Assembly: GCF_003053725.1 (NCBI RefSeq)
Contig: NZ_QAYC01000004.1
Span: 280,936-344,935, forward strand
DNA from: Rhodovulum kholense
Lineage (GTDB): Bacteria > Pseudomonadota > Alphaproteobacteria > Rhodobacterales > Rhodobacteraceae
Reading direction: 5' to 3'
DNA length: 64,000 nt
The translations under genes and the position numbers were made by a program. Each line of letters starts with the position of its first letter. Position 1 is the stretch's first letter. The notes beneath the pieces were generated by a model that saw only the letters and a program-made list of their open reading frames with translations, searched no databases and was not told the origin of the DNA. This document shows positions 53,551 through 61,511 of the stretch, one piece after another.

Positions 53551-54888
53551 ATGGCGCGCCTTGCCGCGCTGCGCAGCGGCCGCTTTCTGCCGCCGCCTCT
53601 GGCCCTGATGCTGACCTATGCGGCACTGATCGCGGCGGGCACGCTTCTGCTGAAACTGCCGGTGGCCCGGACCGTGGCGATGACCTGGTCCGACGTCGCC
53701 TTCACTGCGACCTCGGCGGTGACCGTGACCGGACTTGCGGTGCGCGATACCGGCACCGAATTCACCCTGTTCGGCCAGGCCGTGATCCTGGTGCTGATCC
53801 AGCTGGGCGGGCTGGGGCTCATGACCTTCGCGGTCCTGATCCTGACCATGCTGGGCCTGCCGGTCGGCATCACCCATCGCCATTACCTGCGCGAGGACCT
53901 GAACCAGACCTCGATGAGCGGTCTGATCCGGCTGACGAAGACGATCCTGCGCTTCGTGCTGGTCTGCGAGGCGGCGGGCACGGCCTTTCTGGCGGTGGTC
54001 TTCGTGCCCGAATTCGGCTGGCAGGCGGGGCTGTGGTCAAGCCTGTTCCATGCCGTCTCGGCCTTCAACAATGCAGGCTTTTCGCTTTACTCCGACAGTC
54101 TGACGGCCTGGGTCGCGCATCCGGTGGTCAATGTCACCGTGCCCGCCCTGCTGATCCTCGGCGGGCTCGGGTTTACTGTGGTCGCAGACATGCAGCGCCG
54201 CACCGGCTGGCGCGGCTATACCGTCCATACCAAGCTGATGCTGGTGGGCACGCTTGCGCTTCTGGTCTGGTCGACCGCGACCTTCGCGGTGCTGGAATGG
54301 ACCAACCCGGCCACGCTGGGACAGTTCGATGCCGTCTCGACCAAGCTCTGGGCCAGCTGGTTTCAGGCCGCGACCACCCGCACCGCAGGGTTCAACACCG
54401 TCGATATCGGCGGGCTGACGCAGGCGACGACGCTGCTGTTCATGACGCTGATGATGGTCGGGGCGGGCTCGACCTCTACGGGCGGCGGCATCAAGGTCAC
54501 GACCTTCATCGTGCTGCTGCTGGCCACGGTCAGCTTCTTCCGCCGCCATACCGCCATCGACGTCTTCGGGCGCCGTCTGGGGGCCGAGCAGATCATGAAG
54601 GTGCTGGCACTGTCGATGGTCAGCACCCTGACGATCCTGATCGCGCTGTTTGTGCTGATCCTGTTTCACGAGGGCGATTTCCTCGATCTGGCCTTCGAGA
54701 CGGTTTCGGCTTTCGGGACGGTCGGGCTGAGCCGGGGCATCACCGGCGATCTCGATGCGGCGGGCCGGGCGGTTCTGATGGGGGTGATGTTCCTCGGCCG
54801 GGTCGGTCCGTTGACCCTGGGCTTCCTGCTGGCGGTACGCAGCCCGAAGCGGGTATCCTATCCTGCGGGCACGGTCTATCTGGGCTAG
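53551..54888 (+). CDS. Potassium uptake channel subunit, TrkH/KtrB family
   Basis: 445 residues with four M1-P-M2 repeats. The selectivity-filter glycines are in TSAVTVTGLAVRD, SAFNNAGFSLY, ATTRTAGFNTVD and SAFGTVGLSRG. The size and paired RCK gene fit KtrB-type sodium-dependent potassium uptake. It starts four bases after the RCK gene stop, so both are one operon. The inner-membrane complex supports osmoadaptation. Confidence 0.94.
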   Translation: MARLAALRSGRFLPPPLALMLTYAALIAAGTLLLKLPVARTVAMTWSDVAFTATSAVTVTGLAVRDTGTEFTLFGQAVILVLIQLGGLGLMTFAVLILTMLGLPVGITHRHYLREDLNQTSMSGLIRLTKTILRFVLVCEAAGTAFLAVVFVPEFGWQAGLWSSLFHAVSAFNNAGFSLYSDSLTAWVAHPVVNVTVPALLILGGLGFTVVADMQRRTGWRGYTVHTKLMLVGTLALLVWSTATFAVLEWTNPATLGQFDAVSTKLWASWFQAATTRTAGFNTVDIGGLTQATTLLFMTLMMVGAGSTSTGGGIKVTTFIVLLLATVSFFRRHTAIDVFGRRLGAEQIMKVLALSMVSTLTILIALFVLILFHEGDFLDLAFETVSAFGTVGLSRGITGDLDAAGRAVLMGVMFLGRVGPLTLGFLLAVRSPKRVSYPAGTVYLG

Positions 54889-55002
54889 GCCGTCCCGGCG
54901 GTTCTGGCCATCGTGCCGAGTGGCCGGGTCTTCGGATATCGGAGACAAGGGCAGCGCCATGACAGATCTTCACATCTCAGGCCGTCGGTCGGGAGCGGTC
55001 CG

Positions 55003-55599
55003 ATGAGCCGCCTGTGGTCGGCCGCGCCGCTTCTGCTGACGCTGGCAAGCCTCTTCTGGGCGGGCAATTTCGTGCTGGGGCGCGCGGTCGGCACCGGGGC
55101 TGCGGGCGATCTGGGGCCGGTGGCGCTGGCCTTCTGGCGCTGGGTCGCGGCCTTCGCGCTGGTGCTGGCGCTTGGCGGACGCCTGGCCTGGCGCGAGCGG
55201 CGCGAGATCGCCCGCGCCTGGCCTTTCCTGCTGTTCGCCGGGCTGATGTCGGTCTCCGCCTACAACACGCTGATCTATGTCGGGCTGCAATCGACCCCGG
55301 TGCTGAACGCATTGCTGCTGCAATCGGCGATTCCGGTGCTGATCCTCGTGGCGGGATTCGCCTCGCTGCTGGCGCTTCTGTTCTTCAATCGCGGGGTGGC
55401 GCTGATCGGCGCGGCGCGGGCGGGCGGCTTTCTGCACCTGATGCCGGTCTTCGGCAGCCTGCTGTCGGCGGTCTTTCTGGCCGAGATGCCACGGACCTAC
55501 CATCTGATCGGCGGCGCCGTGGTGATCGCGGGCGTGCTGCTGGCGCAGGGCGTGTTGCGGCGGCCGGGGCTGCGCCGGGCCGCCGCGCAAAAGGTCTGA
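55003..55599 (+). CDS. EamA/DMT family transporter with an internal in-frame deletion
   Basis: 198 residues; EamA exporters usually have about 290-300 and ten membrane helices. Helices 1-4 look normal (TLASLFWAGNFVLGRAVG to LLLQSAIPVLILVAG), then the sequence jumps to FASLLALLFFNRGVALIGAA, which belongs to the second EamA domain near helix 8 or 9, and finishes normally (GGAVVIAGVLLAQGVL). About 90-100 residues covering the end of domain 1 and start of domain 2 appear missing, in frame. GGGAG precedes the ATG at 55003. The protein may be non-functional, or may act as a small five- or six-helix dimer like SMR proteins. Confidence 0.8.
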   Translation: MSRLWSAAPLLLTLASLFWAGNFVLGRAVGTGAAGDLGPVALAFWRWVAAFALVLALGGRLAWRERREIARAWPFLLFAGLMSVSAYNTLIYVGLQSTPVLNALLLQSAIPVLILVAGFASLLALLFFNRGVALIGAARAGGFLHLMPVFGSLLSAVFLAEMPRTYHLIGGAVVIAGVLLAQGVLRRPGLRRAAAQKV

Positions 55600-55605
55600 G
55601 CCGCC

Positions 55606-57393
55606 TCAGCGGCCGAGCGCGATGCCTTCGCGGCGCGGGTCGGCACCCCCCTGCAGCGTCTCGCCGACCGAAATCGCGTGCAGCCCCGAATTCAGCTCGC
55701 GCGCGCCGACCTCGAAGCCAAGGGCTGCCAGCGGGTCGGCGAGGCTTTCGGCCGATGTGCCCGCTTCCAGATCGTAGGCGCCGAAGCGGTTGACCAGATG
55801 CGGCATCGCCACGGCCTGCTGCACATCCATTCCCCAGTCCAGATGCGCGACGATGGCCTGCGCCACATAGCCGATGATCCGGCTGCCGCCCGGGCTGCCG
55901 ATCACCAGCGAGGGCTTGCCGTCGGTCAGCACGATGGTCGGCGCCATCGACGAGCGCGGCCGCTTGCCGGGCTCGACCCGGTTGGCGATGGGGCGGCCGG
56001 CCTCGTGGGTCTCGAACGAGAAGTCCGTCAGTTCGTTGTTCAAGAGAAAGCCGCGCACGAACAGCCGCGAGCCGAAGCCGTTCTCGATGGTCGTGGTCAT
56101 CGAGAGCGCATTGCCGTCCGCATCGACGATCGAGATATGCGAGGTCGAGGGAAACTCGATGGACCGGTCGTCGGCGCGAAGCCCGGCATGGTCCCACTCG
56201 GGATCGCCGGGGGCGACTTCGGGCAGCGCGTCGTCGCCCGCGATCAGTTTCGCGCGTTCCGCCAGATAGGCGGGGTCCAGAAGCCCTTTCGCCGGCACCG
56301 GCACGAAGTCGGAATCGGCCATGTAGCGGCCGCGGTCGGCGAAGGCCAGCCGCGAGGCATCGCCGATCAGCCGCCAGCTTTCGGCGGACTCGGGGCCAAG
56401 CGCCGCCAGATCGTAGGGTTCAAGCAGGCCGAGGATCTGGCCCACGGTCAGCCCGCCCGACGAGGGCGGCCCCATCCCGCAGACCTCGTGGCCGCGATAG
56501 GGGGTACAGACCGGCGTGCGTTCCTTCACCCGGTACAGCGCCAGATCGATCGACGACAGCACTCCCGGGTTGCCCTTGGCACCGCGCACGGCGGTGACGA
56601 TGTCCTCGGCGATGGCGCCGGTATAGAAAGCGCGGCTGCCGTCCCGCGCGATCTGGCGCAGCGTGTCGGCATAGGCCGGGTTCAGAAGCGTCGTGCCCGC
56701 GGCGATGGGGGCGCCTTCGGGAAAGAAATAGGCTTCGGTCGCGGGATGGCGGCGCAACCGCTCTTCGTCCTCGGCGACCAGCCCCGCCAGCCGGGGCGAG
56801 ACCGCGAAGCCCCGCTCGGCCAGTCCGATGGCGTCCTCGAACAGGTCGGCCCAGGCGATCCGGCCCCAGCGCCGATGCGCCTCTTCCAGCAGCATCGGCG
56901 TGCCCGGCGTGCCGACGGACCGCCCGCCGACGACCGCGTCGTAGAACTCCAGCGGCTCACCCTCGGCGGTCTGGAACAGCCGGGGCGTGACGTCCAGAGG
57001 CGCGGTCTCGCGCCCGTCAAGCGTGGTCAGTTCGCCGGTTTCGGCATCGTACCAGACGAGGAAGGCGCCGCCGCCAAGGCCCGAGGATTGCGGCTCGACC
57101 AGACCCAGAACGGTCTGGACCGCGACCATGGCGTCGGCCGCGCTGCCTCCCTTGGCAAGGATCCGGGCGCCCGCCTCGACCGCCAGCGGGTTGGCGGCGG
57201 CGACCATCCAGTCCTGCGCCTCGGTCGGGCGGCCGGCCTCGCGGCTGTCCCAGGCGGTGCGGGCCTCCGGCGAAATCCCGGCAAGGGCCTCGGTCGCCGA
57301 GGCCGCTTCGGGGGCGACGGCATCTGCCGCCTGCTGTGCGGTGGCGGTGCTGGCGCAGGCGGCCAGCAGCAGGGCAATCGGCCAGTTCGGCAT
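55606..57393 (-). CDS. ggt: Gamma-glutamyltransferase
   Basis: 595 residues, Ntn-hydrolase precursor. The self-cleavage nucleophile is Thr417 in STSHISIVDADGNALS; autoproteolysis there makes the large and small subunits. GGSAADAMVAVQTVLGLVEP and GLGGGAFLVWYD are N-terminal signatures, RPRSSMAPTIV and GSPGGSRIIGYVAQ lie in the small subunit. The N-terminus IALLLAACAST has a possible lipobox but lacks basic residues. It cleaves glutathione and other gamma-glutamyl compounds in the periplasm. GGGAGGAAA precedes the ATG. Confidence 0.94.
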   Translation of the reverse strand: MPNWPIALLLAACASTATAQQAADAVAPEAASATEALAGISPEARTAWDSREAGRPTEAQDWMVAAANPLAVEAGARILAKGGSAADAMVAVQTVLGLVEPQSSGLGGGAFLVWYDAETGELTTLDGRETAPLDVTPRLFQTAEGEPLEFYDAVVGGRSVGTPGTPMLLEEAHRRWGRIAWADLFEDAIGLAERGFAVSPRLAGLVAEDEERLRRHPATEAYFFPEGAPIAAGTTLLNPAYADTLRQIARDGSRAFYTGAIAEDIVTAVRGAKGNPGVLSSIDLALYRVKERTPVCTPYRGHEVCGMGPPSSGGLTVGQILGLLEPYDLAALGPESAESWRLIGDASRLAFADRGRYMADSDFVPVPAKGLLDPAYLAERAKLIAGDDALPEVAPGDPEWDHAGLRADDRSIEFPSTSHISIVDADGNALSMTTTIENGFGSRLFVRGFLLNNELTDFSFETHEAGRPIANRVEPGKRPRSSMAPTIVLTDGKPSLVIGSPGGSRIIGYVAQAIVAHLDWGMDVQQAVAMPHLVNRFGAYDLEAGTSAESLADPLAALGFEVGARELNSGLHAISVGETLQGGADPRREGIALGR

Positions 57394-57523
57394 GTCGGTT
57401 TCCTCCCTTTTCGGCGTGTGATCCGCCAAGCCTACACGCGATGGGCGAGATGCCGAACCCCGGGTGCGGGTAACCTTGCGGAAGGACCGTTGACCCGGGG
57501 GCGATCCTGCGCAAGCTGGGACC

Positions 57524-58324
57524 ATGCGTTTCGAGGTGCTGCATCGGACGGTCTATCGCTATTCGGGCCCGGTCCGGCTTGGCCCGCATCTGCTGCGCCT
57601 GACGCCCCGGCCCGGCCGTGTCGCGGAGCTTTCCCATGCCCTCACGGTCACGCCGCAGCCGGTGGCCCGGCGGGACGAGACCGATGCCCATGGCAACCGC
57701 GTCACCCGGCTGGAGTTTGCGGGCGAGACCCGGGCGCTGATCCTCGAAAGCCGCTTTACGCTGAGGACTCGGGCCGGGCCGGAGGCGCCGGAGGTCGGTC
57801 CTGTGCCGCCCCTCTGCGCAGTTGCCCCCGAGGTTGCCGCCTTCGCGGCGGCGCTGGGTCCCCCCGGCGGCGGGCCGGACCGGTTCCTGAGCGCGCTGAC
57901 CGAGGCGCTCCATGCCCGGATCGCGCGGCAGGTCCGGCCGACCGGCGCCGCCTGGCCGGCGGAGGTGACGCTGGCGCGCGGGCAGGGCGCCTGCCGCGAT
58001 CTGGCGGTTCTTTTCATCGCCGCGGCCGCGAGCCGCGGGATCGCGGCGCGCTTCGTCAGCGGCTATCAGGCCGAAAGCGAGCGTCCGGGCGGCCCGCGCC
58101 ACATGCATGCCTGGCCCGAGGCGCTGGTACCGGGCCTGGGCTGGTGCGGCTACGATCCGACCCATGGCTGCGCGGTCGGCGCTGGTCATGTCGCGCTGGC
58201 CGTGGCGCCCGATCAGGCCGGGACCATGCCGGTCGAGGGCGGCTTTATCGCGGGGCCGGTGACGGCCGCGATGGAGGTCGATCTGCGGGTCGCGACCGCG
58301 CCGGACGGCGCTGCGCCCGATTGA
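57524..58324 (+). CDS. Transglutaminase-like cysteine protease family protein
   Basis: 266 residues. An N-terminal beta-sandwich (MRFEVLHRTVYRYSGPVRLG, the Bact_transglu_N hallmark) leads to the transglutaminase core with catalytic Cys in RGQGACRDLAVLFIA (about 165), His in HMHAWPEALVPG and Asp in YDPTHG. No signal peptide, so cytoplasmic. Relatives are annotated as proteases or amidases of unknown substrate and often occur with circularly permuted ATP-grasp genes, absent here. It precedes the phosphatase-kinase fusion by 74 bases on the same strand. Confidence 0.9.
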   Translation: MRFEVLHRTVYRYSGPVRLGPHLLRLTPRPGRVAELSHALTVTPQPVARRDETDAHGNRVTRLEFAGETRALILESRFTLRTRAGPEAPEVGPVPPLCAVAPEVAAFAAALGPPGGGPDRFLSALTEALHARIARQVRPTGAAWPAEVTLARGQGACRDLAVLFIAAAASRGIAARFVSGYQAESERPGGPRHMHAWPEALVPGLGWCGYDPTHGCAVGAGHVALAVAPDQAGTMPVEGGFIAGPVTAAMEVDLRVATAPDGAAPD

Positions 58325-58398
58325 AGCAGCGGCCCCGCTTGGTCCATTGGCTGAAGCCCGGCTATCCTCGGGCGCCGGGGCGGGACAGGAGGTTGGCG

Positions 58399-59619
58399 AT
58401 GCGCGAGGCACGGACAAGCAGGACCCATCCTCTTCAGATCGCCGAGGTCTCGGTCGGGCCGGGCCACGGTCGGATCGGCATCACCTTCTGTCCCGGCAAG
58501 CACGACCCGGTGGCCAGCACCGGCGCCTGGGCGCGCGATCTCGATGCCGATCTGGACACCATTGCGGGCTGGGGCGCGCGGCTGGTCCTGAGCCTGGTCG
58601 AGGAGGCCGAGCTTGTCGCCTTGAAGGTGCCGGGGCTTGGTGCGGGCGTGCGGGCGCGGGGGATGGTCTGGCGGCACCTGCCGATCCGCGACTATTCGGT
58701 GCCGGACGATTTCTTCGAGCGCCAATGGACGACGACCGGCCCCGAGATCCGCACGATCCTGCGGCAGGACGGCGATGTGCTTGTCCATTGCAAAGGCGGG
58801 CTCGGCCGGGCCGGGATGATCGCGGCGCGGCTGCTGGCCGAGCTTGGCGTGGCGCCCCCGGAGGCGATCCGCGCCGTGCGGCGGGCGCGGCCCGGCGCCA
58901 TCGAGACCCCGGCGCAGCTGGCGCTGGTGCGGCGCACCCTGCTTGCGGACGACCGGGTGCTGGATCTGGCGGCGCTTGAACGGACGGGCGGGCGGCTTGG
59001 CAGCAATCCGGGCGGGATCTATCGCGACGCCGAGGGGCGGCGGTTCTACGTCAAGGAGCTGGAAAGCCCGGCCCATGCGCGCAACGAACGGATCGCGGCC
59101 GCGCTCTACCGGCTGGCGGGGGCGCCGACGCTGACCTACCGCCCGACCGTCGACCCCTGCCATGTGGCGACCGAGTTCGTCACGCTGGAAAAGGCCCATG
59201 CCGCGCAGTTCACCGTGGAGGAACGCCGGGCGGCGCAGCACTGGCTGGGGGTGCATGCCTGGACCGCGAACTGGGATGCGGCGGGCTTCGACGGCGACAA
59301 TCAGGGCGTGGCGGGAGGCCGGGTGCTGACCCTCGATGTCGGCGGCGCGCTGGAGTTCCGCGCCTGCGGCGACCCCAAGGGCCGGGCCTTCGGCGCGGAG
59401 GTGGCCGAGCTTGACCGGCTGAGGGACGATCCCGACAACTCCCATGCCGTGCGGCTTTTCGGCGATATCGCCCCGGCGGCGCTGGCCGAGGCCGTGCGCG
59501 TCGTCACCGGCCTGCCCGACGAGGCGATCCGGGGCACCATCGAGGGCCTGGGCGGCAGCGCGCGGCTTGTCGAGAAGATGATCGCCCGGAAAGCCGATCT
59601 GGCCGCGCGTCTGGCGTGA
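58399..59619 (+). CDS. Protein-tyrosine/dual-specificity phosphatase fused to a kinase-like domain
   Basis: 406 residues. The N-terminal half (about 10-190) resembles the CDKN3-type phosphatase family, with the active loop VHCKGGLGRAG (Cys-x5-Arg) and the general acid region IRDYSVPD. The C-terminal half (about 200-400) looks like an atypical HipA/PI-kinase-like fold: NPGGIYRD loop, FYVKEL Lys, RNERIAAALYRLAG helix with Glu, then LGVHAWTANWDAAGFDGDNQ (catalytic-loop-like Asp and Asn) and LDVGGALEFRACGDPKG (metal-binding-like Asp). The kinase call is from motif shape, not a search. AGGAGG precedes the ATG. It ends 9 bases from the convergent draG gene. Confidence 0.8.
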   Translation: MREARTSRTHPLQIAEVSVGPGHGRIGITFCPGKHDPVASTGAWARDLDADLDTIAGWGARLVLSLVEEAELVALKVPGLGAGVRARGMVWRHLPIRDYSVPDDFFERQWTTTGPEIRTILRQDGDVLVHCKGGLGRAGMIAARLLAELGVAPPEAIRAVRRARPGAIETPAQLALVRRTLLADDRVLDLAALERTGGRLGSNPGGIYRDAEGRRFYVKELESPAHARNERIAAALYRLAGAPTLTYRPTVDPCHVATEFVTLEKAHAAQFTVEERRAAQHWLGVHAWTANWDAAGFDGDNQGVAGGRVLTLDVGGALEFRACGDPKGRAFGAEVAELDRLRDDPDNSHAVRLFGDIAPAALAEAVRVVTGLPDEAIRGTIEGLGGSARLVEKMIARKADLAARLA

Positions 59620-59628
59620 CGGCGGGGC

Positions 59629-60513
59629 TCAGGCCAAGGCCAGCAACCCCGGCACCTGCGCCCGGATGGCCTCGGCGACGGCGGGGTCCAGCCGGTCCAG
59701 CCAGCGCGCGGGGATTGCCTCCGTCCCCCAGGTCGCGCCCGCCAGCATGCCCGCTAGCGCACCGGTTGTGTCGGCATCGCCGCCCTCGTTGACGGTGCGG
59801 ATCAGGCAGTCCTCGAAGCCGCAGGCGGCCAGATAGTGGTGCAGCACGGTCTGCATCGTGTCGACGACATAGGCCGAACACTGGCCGCGATAGGGGGCGA
59901 ACCGGAAGTCGCGATGGGCCTCGATCAGCGCGGTGGCCTCGTTCCGGACCGCGCCGGGGCCCTCGCCGCCGATCAGCCGGTGAACCATGCGCACGAGACT
60001 CAGGCAGGCGGCATCGGACAGCGGGTGGTGATGGGTGGTGCGGGCCTGGGCCAGCGTCCAATCCTCGGCCCGGTCGGGCGCGCCCAGCGTCGCCAGCGCC
60101 ACCGGCAGCACGCGCATCGCGCCGCCATTCCCGGCATCGCCTTCGGACAACGGCCCCTCGACCGTGCCTTTCGCCAGATAGCGCTGGATGCCTCGCCTGC
60201 AGGTATTGCCGACATCGGCGGGGCCGGTCTTCAGCCAGGCGGCGAAGGCCTCGCACAGATCCTGCGGATCGAGCCCGCCGCAGCGGATGAGCGAGGCGCC
60301 CAGAGCCAGCGACATCTGAGTGTCGTCGGTGACCTGACCGGGGGCAAGGCGCAGCCAGCCGCCGCCGACGATCTCGCGGTGCTGGCCGTACTGGGTGGCA
60401 ATCTCGCGCCGGGTCATGAATTCGACGGTCGCGCCAAGCGCGTCGCCAATGGCAAAGCCCAGATAGGCGGCCAGCGCACGGTCGGTCGGGTCGGGGCAGG
60501 GCGCGTCAGACAT
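59629..60513 (-). CDS. draG: ADP-ribosyl-[dinitrogen reductase] hydrolase DraG
   Basis: 294 residues, ADP-ribosylglycohydrolase fold. The dinuclear-metal residues sit in VTDDTQMSLA (Thr62, Asp63, Asp64) and in NEGGDADTTGALAGML. GFAIGDALGATVEFM is the first helix typical of DraG. It removes ADP-ribose from the nitrogenase iron protein (NifH Arg) and restores activity. The ATG overlaps the draT end by 8 bases. Its presence indicates that the organism fixes nitrogen, though no nif genes are in this window. Confidence 0.95.
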   Translation of the reverse strand: MSDAPCPDPTDRALAAYLGFAIGDALGATVEFMTRREIATQYGQHREIVGGGWLRLAPGQVTDDTQMSLALGASLIRCGGLDPQDLCEAFAAWLKTGPADVGNTCRRGIQRYLAKGTVEGPLSEGDAGNGGAMRVLPVALATLGAPDRAEDWTLAQARTTHHHPLSDAACLSLVRMVHRLIGGEGPGAVRNEATALIEAHRDFRFAPYRGQCSAYVVDTMQTVLHHYLAACGFEDCLIRTVNEGGDADTTGALAGMLAGATWGTEAIPARWLDRLDPAVAEAIRAQVPGLLALA

Positions 60514-61342
60514 AATCGACGCTTACCCGGAATTCGCCGCCGACCGCCAGATATTCGCGTTCGCCCCGCAAAAGATGCGAGGGCAGCAGGCCGGGAAAGA
60601 ACAGGATCTTGCACAGCGGCACCCGGGCCGTGAGGATCCGGTCGCCGAAACAGTCGGCCACCTCGCGGTCGGACGAGAACGACACAAGGTTGTTCAGCCG
60701 GATCACCGCCTCGCGCCGGTCGGTGCGCTCGACGATCAGGTGGCGTTCGACATCGTTGATGCCGCGATAAAGGGTCAGATGGCTCTGGCCGGGAAAGGCG
60801 AAACGGCGGATCGCCCACTGGCAGAACTCGAACAGCAGGTCGAGCTGGACCCAGATCGCGTTGTTGTGGAACTGGCTGGACATCTTCTCTTCGGTATAGA
60901 CCTCCCAGGCCGGGCCGGGCACCGCGTCGATGATCTCCTTGTGAAAAGAGGGGCAGACCCCGAACCGGCTTTCGACCCAGCCCTTCAGCACCGCGCCCGC
61001 AGGGCCGTTGCTGTCGAAGCTCCAGCCCTGGATCAGCCGCAGGAAGGACGACCGGAACCGTTGACGCCCGGCCGAGGGCACGTCGCGCTGTTCGTCGTCG
61101 ATGCCGAACATGGCCATCATGTAGGCGTGGAAGGCCTCGCCCGCCTCGGCCAGATCGGCGGCCTGGTCGAGCATGCCGAAGAGCCCCTGGTTCATCTCCT
61201 GCACACCCCAGATATGCAGCGGCGCGGGCGCGTCGTTGAAGGCGCAGCTTTCCAGCCATTCCGAGGACCGACCCACCAGGTTGGTCGAATGGCGGGGGCC
61301 GCGCCGGGCAAGAGAGGGTTGGTCGTCCATCGCCGGTATCAT
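60506..61342 (-). CDS. draT: NAD+-dinitrogen-reductase ADP-ribosyltransferase DraT
   Basis: 278 residues. The R-S-E catalytic set of this toxin-like fold appears as LTLYRGINDVER, VSFSSDREVADCFGD and EREYLAVGGEF. HSTNLVGRSSEWLESCAFND near the N-terminus is the DraT hallmark. It modifies NifH on an Arg when ammonium or darkness is sensed, switching nitrogenase off. The start at 61342 is preferred to the ATG at 61330 because AAGGA precedes it. It forms an operon with draG; I see no sigma-54 promoter motif upstream. Confidence 0.95.
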   Translation of the reverse strand: MIPAMDDQPSLARRGPRHSTNLVGRSSEWLESCAFNDAPAPLHIWGVQEMNQGLFGMLDQAADLAEAGEAFHAYMMAMFGIDDEQRDVPSAGRQRFRSSFLRLIQGWSFDSNGPAGAVLKGWVESRFGVCPSFHKEIIDAVPGPAWEVYTEEKMSSQFHNNAIWVQLDLLFEFCQWAIRRFAFPGQSHLTLYRGINDVERHLIVERTDRREAVIRLNNLVSFSSDREVADCFGDRILTARVPLCKILFFPGLLPSHLLRGEREYLAVGGEFRVSVDYV

Positions 61343-61511
61343 GCGTCCTTGCCGGGCGGCGGGAAAGCCCCGTGGCGCCCTGGTCGAAGCGGCGATTTGG
61401 CGCCATGCGGCCGGGCCTGGGCGCCTCTGACGCCCCGCGTTCCGGCCGCCTTCATTGCGACGTTACAAAGCCGCGCCATGAGGTCTTGAGCAGATTGCGT
61501 GGAGAGTTACG

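Noticed and set aside
61343..61511. Sigma-54 (NtrC/NifA) promoter before draT
   Set aside because: No TGGCAC-N5-TTGC-like element is present in the intergenic region.
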